Origin: Streptacidiphilus jeojiense
Lineage (GTDB): Bacteria > Actinomycetota > Actinomycetes > Streptomycetales > Streptomycetaceae
Length of the DNA stretch: 64,000 bases
Assembly (NCBI RefSeq): GCF_000719095.1
Contig: NZ_JOEH01000025.1
Location: 62,001 to 126,000, forward strand
Direction of reading: 5' to 3'
The translations under genes were made by a program, and so were the position numbers. Positions 59,879-64,000 of the stretch are shown here, piece by piece (the first letter of the stretch is position 1; each line of letters starts with the position of its first letter). The notes beneath the pieces are model-generated. The model saw nothing but the letters and a program-made list of their open reading frames with translations. It was not told the origin of the DNA and ran no database searches.

Positions 59879-62206
59879 TCAGCCACGCATCACCTTGGGC
59901 TCCTGCCGCCGCAGCAGTCGGGCCACGGCGAGGGCCAGCACCACCGAGAGCACGACCAGCATGCCGAGGTCGAGCAGCCAGACGCCCGCCCGGTGCGCGA
60001 AGAGCGGGTCGGAGGTGAGGGTGCCGGGCACCACCGCGTGCAGGTCGATCGTGCCGGCCATCGCACCGAGCGCCCAGCGTGAGGGGACCAGCCAGGACAG
60101 CTGTCCCAGCACCGGGACGCCGTTCAGTTTCAGCAGGGCGCCGCAGAAGACCACCTGCACGATGGCCAGCAGCACCAGCAGCGGCATCGTCACCTCCTCC
60201 TTGCGGACCAGGGCCGACACCAGCAGCCCGAGCATCATCGCGGTGAAGGACAGCAGTGCGACGGTGATGGTGATCTCGGCCAGCGGCGGCAGCAGTACTC
60301 CCCCGCCGCCGCCCGGTCTCAGCCGTACGCCGAACAGCCCGACCATCGTCAGCACCACCGCCTGCACGACGGTGACCGCGCCCAGCACGACGATCTTCGA
60401 GCACAGGTAGGCGGACCGGGAGAGCCCGACGGCCCGCTCGCGCTGATAGATGACCCGCTCCTTTACCAGCTCCCGCACCGCGTTCGCGGCGCCGGTCAGC
60501 ACTCCGCCGACGCACAGGATCAGCAGCGCGTTGAGTGCCGAGTTCTGGTCCAGCCTGCTGCCCGCCAGGGCGTGCGCCATCGCGCCCATCACGAACGGCA
60601 GCGCGATCATGATGGCCAGGAAGGTGCGGTCGGCCGCCAGCGCCGCCGCGTACCGACGGATCAGCGTGCCGAGCTGCGAACCCCAGCTCTGCGCGGGCGA
60701 AGGCGGCACCGTGGACCGCTCGGCCGGCGGGTTCCCGGCGGGCCGGCCCATCGCCGAGGCGATGTAGCGCCGGTAGGGGTCGGAGTCGCGGAACTCGCGG
60801 GCCCAGTCGCGGCTGCGGTCGTTCTCGAAGGCTTCGAAGGCGTCCGGCCACTCCGGGAAGCCGAAGAAGGGCAGTGTCTCGTCGGGCGGGCCGTAGAAGG
60901 CGATCCGGCCCCCCGGTGCGAGCAGCAGCAGGCGATCGCAGAGACCGAGGCTGAGCACGCTGTGCGTGACCACCACGACCGTGCGCCCGTCGTCCGCCAG
61001 CCCGCGCAGCATGTGCATCACCGACCGGTCCATGCCCGGGTCCAGCCCGGACGTGGGCTCGTCGAGGAAGAGCAGGGACGGCTTGGTGAGCAGTTCCAGT
61101 GCCACGCTGACGCGCTTGCGCTGGCCACCGGAGAGGCTGGAGATCACCTGGTCCGCCCGCTGCCCCAGCCCGAGTTCGGTGATCACCTCCTCCACCCTGC
61201 CCCGCCGCTCGTCCTTGCCGGTGTCGCCGGGGAACCGCAGTTCCGCGGCGTAGCCCAGGGCCCGACGGACGGTCAGCTGGGTGTGCAGGATGTCGTCCTG
61301 CGGGACCAGACCGATGCGCCGACGCAGCTCGGCGTAGTCGCGGTACAGGTCGCGGCCGTCGTAGCGGACCGAGCCCTCGTCGGCGGGACGCAGCCCGGTC
61401 AGGGCGTTCAGCAGGGTCGACTTGCCCGCGCCGCTGGGGCCGGCGACGGCGAGCAGGCACTTCTGCCCGACCGGGAAGGAGACCCCGTCCAGCAGCGTGC
61501 GGCCGCCGCCGACCCGGACCACCAGGTTCTCCACGTCGAGGGTGACCTCGCCGGTGTCGACGAACTCCTGCAGTTCGTCGCCGACCAGGCAGAAGAGCGA
61601 GTGGCCGATCGCGATCAGGTCCCCCGGGCCGACGAACGCGCGGTCGACCGGCTGCCCGTTGAGAAAGGTCCCGTTGTGGCTGTCCAGGTCGACGATCTCG
61701 AACCTGCCGTCGGCGCGGGTCTGCAGCTCGGCATGGTGCCGGGAGACCACGAGGTCGTCCACGACCAGCTCGTTCTCCGGGGCGCGGCCGATCCGCAGGC
61801 TGCGCTGCGGCAGCCGGCGGACCCGGGTGGGCTGCCGGTAGGAGCCGGTGATCGCGGTCAGCGCGGAGGGCCGCTCCGCCGCCCGGTCCGGTGCGGGCAG
61901 CGCGGCGAGCGAGGCCCTGACGCCGTCCACGGCGTCCGCGAAGCACACCACCGTGCCGGGGCCGACATCGAGGTGCTCGATCCGGTGGCCCATCGCGTAG
62001 GTGCCGTTGGTGCTGCCGTCGTCATCGAGGGTCCAGTGCCCTTCGGCGGCGCACAGCACGGCATGGTGCCAGGAGGCCCGGGGGTCGGCGAGGACGACGT
62101 CGCTCTGCGGATCGCGCCCGAACCGGTATCGGTGGTTCGGGCTGATGAGCTGGGAGTCGCCGTCGATCTCCAGGAGGAGCTGCGGTGCGACCGGGCGCAC
62201 GGCCAT
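59879..62206 (-). CDS. ABC transporter with two FHA domains (Rv1747-like)
   Basis: A 775-residue half-transporter. An FHA domain lies at about residues 15-95 (GRDPQSDVVL, WHHAVL, STNGTY) and a second at about 130-210 (RIGRAPENELVVDDLVVSRHHAEL, HNGTFLNG). The ATPase follows: Walker A GPSGAGKST, signature LSGGQRKR, Walker B LLFLDEPTSGLD. The last 260 residues are an ABC-2/ABCG-type membrane domain with six helices. The order FHA-FHA-ATPase-membrane equals Mycobacterium Rv1747, which is phosphorylated by a nearby Ser/Thr kinase. A kinase gene lies downstream here. The ATG at 62206 has TAAAAT exactly 6 nt upstream, suggesting a leaderless transcript. Confidence 0.93.
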   Translation of the reverse strand: MAVRPVAPQLLLEIDGDSQLISPNHRYRFGRDPQSDVVLADPRASWHHAVLCAAEGHWTLDDDGSTNGTYAMGHRIEHLDVGPGTVVCFADAVDGVRASLAALPAPDRAAERPSALTAITGSYRQPTRVRRLPQRSLRIGRAPENELVVDDLVVSRHHAELQTRADGRFEIVDLDSHNGTFLNGQPVDRAFVGPGDLIAIGHSLFCLVGDELQEFVDTGEVTLDVENLVVRVGGGRTLLDGVSFPVGQKCLLAVAGPSGAGKSTLLNALTGLRPADEGSVRYDGRDLYRDYAELRRRIGLVPQDDILHTQLTVRRALGYAAELRFPGDTGKDERRGRVEEVITELGLGQRADQVISSLSGGQRKRVSVALELLTKPSLLFLDEPTSGLDPGMDRSVMHMLRGLADDGRTVVVVTHSVLSLGLCDRLLLLAPGGRIAFYGPPDETLPFFGFPEWPDAFEAFENDRSRDWAREFRDSDPYRRYIASAMGRPAGNPPAERSTVPPSPAQSWGSQLGTLIRRYAAALAADRTFLAIMIALPFVMGAMAHALAGSRLDQNSALNALLILCVGGVLTGAANAVRELVKERVIYQRERAVGLSRSAYLCSKIVVLGAVTVVQAVVLTMVGLFGVRLRPGGGGGVLLPPLAEITITVALLSFTAMMLGLLVSALVRKEEVTMPLLVLLAIVQVVFCGALLKLNGVPVLGQLSWLVPSRWALGAMAGTIDLHAVVPGTLTSDPLFAHRAGVWLLDLGMLVVLSVVLALAVARLLRRQEPKVMRG

Positions 62207-62452
62207 GCCCGAATTTTACCGCCACGCCCCCCTCCCCGCCCCTGCGGAGCCCCCGCCGGCAGTAGGCGCACGCTGGTGGTCATTGCGGCCACCGCCTCCA
62301 CCGATGCGCGGACCTCCTGACACACCGTCAAATGGTGCTCGGGCGGGTCGTGCCCGGGGATGACACCGGCTACATCGCCGGGACGACGGCGGTCCCGAAT
62401 GACATCTCTGGGCCGATGTGTGGCCCCGGTGCCGCGATCTAGCTTTCTTGCC

Positions 62453-63664
62453 ATGGCAAACATCCGTAGTAGCGCGGCAACCGCGGTTCTCGCTCTCGCT
62501 CTGCCGCTGTCGCTGTCGTTGGCCGGGACGGCGCAGGCCGCGTCCTCCCCGTCCACGGTCCCGTCGTCCGTCACCGCCTCGGCGGCGGCCTCCACCGCGC
62601 CGGTGTTCCGAGCCGTCCTTCCCCGGCCCACCGGCCGGTACGAAGCCGGCGTCGACATCATGCACGTGGTGGACTGGAACCGGCCCGATCCCTGGGTGCC
62701 GTCGGCCGGTCCGCGCCAGTTGATGGTCTCGATGTTCTACCCGGCCCAACCGCGTACCGGTGAACCCGCCCCCTACATGACCCTCGGCGAGGCGGCAGCA
62801 TTCATCCAGACCAGGGTGCCGCCGGGCAGCGGCATTCAGCCGCAGCAGCTGGCCGGCGCCAGGACCTACGCCTTCAGCGGCGCACGGGCCGTGCACGGGA
62901 GGTTTCCGCTGGTCGTGCTCTCGCCCGGCTTCGAGAACCCGCGCAACGTCATGACGAGCCTGGCCACTGATCTGGCCAGTCACGGCTACGTGGTCGCGCT
63001 GGTGGACCACACCTACGAGGACAGCGGGACGACGTTCCCCGACGGGCAGACGCTGACCTGCGCCATCTGCGACAGCGGGCCGCTGCCGGGGCAGGAGTCG
63101 GTCCCCGACAGCCGGGCCCGGGACGTCTCCTTCGTCCTGGACCAGCTCACCGGCCGGCACCCGGCCTGGGCCCGGGCCGGAATGATCGACCCGGAGCGCA
63201 TCGGCATGGCCGGCCACTCGATCGGCGGAGCCTCCGTCGTCTCCACCATGGCTGCCGACCCGCGGGTGCGCGCCGGTGTGAACCTGGACGGCACGTTCCT
63301 TGCGCCCGTCCCGGCCGGCGGGCTCGGTGGCCGCCCGTTCCTGATGCTCGGCACCCAGATCGATCACAACGTCGGCGGCTCCGACCCGACCTGGGGGCAG
63401 GCCTGGGCGGCTCTGAACGGCCCCAAGCTCTGGCTGACCGTCGCCGGGACCGTGCACACCAGCTTCACCGACATTCCCATCCTGGCCTCGGAGGCGAACA
63501 TCCCCATTCCCGGTGCGCAGATCTCGTCGACGCGCGCCATGCAGATCACCCGCGAGTACGTCGACGCGTTCTTCGACCAGACCTTGAAGGGGGTTCCGCA
63601 GCGTCTGCTCGAAGGGCCGTCGGCGACCAACCCCGAGGTCTCCTTCCAGGGCCTGGAACCGTAG
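62453..63664 (+). CDS. Secreted PAF-acetylhydrolase-like alpha/beta hydrolase
   Basis: A 403-residue exported esterase. Residues 1-30 are a Sec signal (hydrophobic core ATAVLALALPLSLSLAG, cleavage at AQA-AS). The mature protein has PLVVLSPGFENPRN (oxyanion region), HGYVVALVDHTYED, the nucleophile elbow GMAGHSIGGAS and a late VHTSFTD His, as in the PAF acetylhydrolase isoform II and related polyester-hydrolase-like families. No ribosome site precedes the ATG at 62453; TAGCTT ends 7 nt upstream, so it may be leaderless. The 245 bp between it and the FHA-ABC gene hold no visible gene. A strong hairpin follows. Confidence 0.87.
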   Translation: MANIRSSAATAVLALALPLSLSLAGTAQAASSPSTVPSSVTASAAASTAPVFRAVLPRPTGRYEAGVDIMHVVDWNRPDPWVPSAGPRQLMVSMFYPAQPRTGEPAPYMTLGEAAAFIQTRVPPGSGIQPQQLAGARTYAFSGARAVHGRFPLVVLSPGFENPRNVMTSLATDLASHGYVVALVDHTYEDSGTTFPDGQTLTCAICDSGPLPGQESVPDSRARDVSFVLDQLTGRHPAWARAGMIDPERIGMAGHSIGGASVVSTMAADPRVRAGVNLDGTFLAPVPAGGLGGRPFLMLGTQIDHNVGGSDPTWGQAWAALNGPKLWLTVAGTVHTSFTDIPILASEANIPIPGAQISSTRAMQITREYVDAFFDQTLKGVPQRLLEGPSATNPEVSFQGLEP

Positions 63665-63691
63665 GACCACACCGACCGGCGCGTCACGCAG

Positions 63692-63720
63692 GCAACCCCG
63701 GCCGCGGTGGCCGGGGTTGC
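63692..63720. terminator. Hairpin terminator, 12-bp stem
   Basis: GCAACCCCGGCC (63692-63703) pairs exactly with 63709-63720 around the loop GCGGT. It lies between the esterase stop and the stop of the convergent partial gene, so it can serve both. Confidence 0.82.
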
Positions 63721-63747
63721 CCGAGGTGCCGGGACGCTGATGGGAGG

Positions 63748-64000
63748 TCAGCTGCTGAAGGGCGTGCCGCCCAGCTGCAGGCCGCCGTTGAGGACGACGG
63801 TGGTGAGCTTGAACTCCGTGGAGTTCGCCCAGGTGATCGGCGTGGTCGCGCCGTCGACCAGGGCGTTCACGCTGGGCAGCGCGTCCGGGACGGAGCCCGC
63901 GATCCACTCGGGGATCTGCTCCAGCACCGCGGCGATCGCCGAGACCACCCCGCCGCAGAGCAGGGCGACCAGGATCCGGCAGACCACCCGCTCGACGGCC
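63748..64000 (-). CDS. Partial gene, C-terminal end of an unknown protein
   Basis: An open frame of at least 84 codons enters from beyond the right edge and stops at 63748. The visible part has a hydrophobic segment (RILVALLCGGVVSAIAAVL) and a polar end with WANSTEFKLTTVVLNGGLQLG. I do not recognise it. An internal GTG at 63987 could be a start, but the frame continues upstream, so a longer protein is more likely. Confidence 0.5.
   Translation of the reverse strand, partial: AVERVVCRILVALLCGGVVSAIAAVLEQIPEWIAGSVPDALPSVNALVDGATTPITWANSTEFKLTTVVLNGGLQLGGTPFSS

Noticed and set aside
1..64000. CRISPR array, tRNA or rRNA genes, transposase, integrase, phage genes
   Set aside because: No regularly spaced repeats, no cloverleaf-like sequence with a CCA end, no rRNA-like segment and no recombinase motif were seen on either strand. 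The lone gene remnant shows no insertion-sequence ends.
1..64000. Secondary-metabolite gene cluster
   Set aside because: No polyketide synthase, peptide synthetase, terpene cyclase, lanthipeptide or siderophore enzyme motifs appear. The oxidoreductases and hydrolases belong to separate regulator/target pairs.

Overview
The window reads as a chromosomal segment of a high-GC filamentous actinomycete, most likely in or near the Streptomycetaceae (Streptomyces, Kitasatospora or Streptacidiphilus type). This rests on the very strong G/C bias in third codon positions, frequent GTG starts, several promoters that look leaderless, sugar ABC importers without their own ATPase, a c-di-AMP riboswitch ahead of an NlpC/P60 hydrolase, and families I associate with this group (streptophobe, DUF6777, S53 protease, PAS-PP2C phosphatase). 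I see no rRNA, tRNA, CRISPR array, transposase or integrase. It looks like chromosome-arm accessory content: small independent transcription units, many regulator/target pairs and few housekeeping genes.

Layout. 0-9.2 kb: alpha/beta hydrolase, class C-type serine hydrolase, ECF sigma with SnoaL-like tail, 14-TM efflux pump, RibD/DHFR-like reductase, second serine hydrolase, NAD-dependent epimerase, small membrane protein. 9.6-14 kb: exported S53 protease, then a three-gene DNA alkylation-repair operon (Ogt, a DNA-damage-type oxygenase, AlkB). 14-19.8 kb: HxlR regulator with divergent hydrolase, PLL-like beta-propeller lectin, a shrunken remnant of the first serine hydrolase gene, GntR-TetR fusion regulator with divergent hydrolase, and a secreted NlpC/P60 hydrolase behind a c-di-AMP riboswitch. 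20-27 kb: bestrophin-like channel; a five-gene operon (ECF sigma, 6-TM protein, ABC ATPase, two membrane proteins) whose four junctions all overlap by 4 bp; a divergent lipoprotein serpin. 27-37.8 kb: a polysaccharide utilisation locus with a Tat-exported PL8 lyase facing a 2-hydroxyacid dehydrogenase, sugar importer, LacI regulator and DUF2264 enzyme, with two inverted operator copies between. 37.9-44.4 kb: VOC protein, F420-type nitroreductase, TetR/NmrA pair, MerR/quinone oxidoreductase pair, small membrane protein, DinB-like protein, third serine hydrolase. 44.6-48.8 kb: GH6 cellulase and divergent LacI with two perfect 16-bp palindromes, then an HD-GYP/LuxR protein. 48.8-53.6 kb: SnoaL-like protein, catalase, and an RsbQ-RsbP-RsbV-like energy-stress module. 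53.6-64 kb: DMFase-like lipoprotein, then a Ser/Thr signalling cluster (DUF6777 protein, streptophobe protein, kinase, SH3-like protein, double-FHA ABC exporter resembling Rv1747), a secreted PAF-acetylhydrolase-like esterase and a partial gene.

Functional themes. Two glycan modules follow one plan: exported enzyme, adjacent LacI regulator and palindromic operators in the shared promoter. The glycan importer probably borrows a shared MsiK-type ATPase encoded elsewhere. Stress is a second theme: alkylation repair, catalase with a possible sigma-B-type promoter, an RsbQP phosphatase switch and F420 redox chemistry. The least explained units are the sigma/ABC operon, the PL8/DUF2264 locus, and the kinase/FHA-ABC/streptophobe cluster. 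All function calls come from reading translated sequence and motifs by eye; no database search was run.
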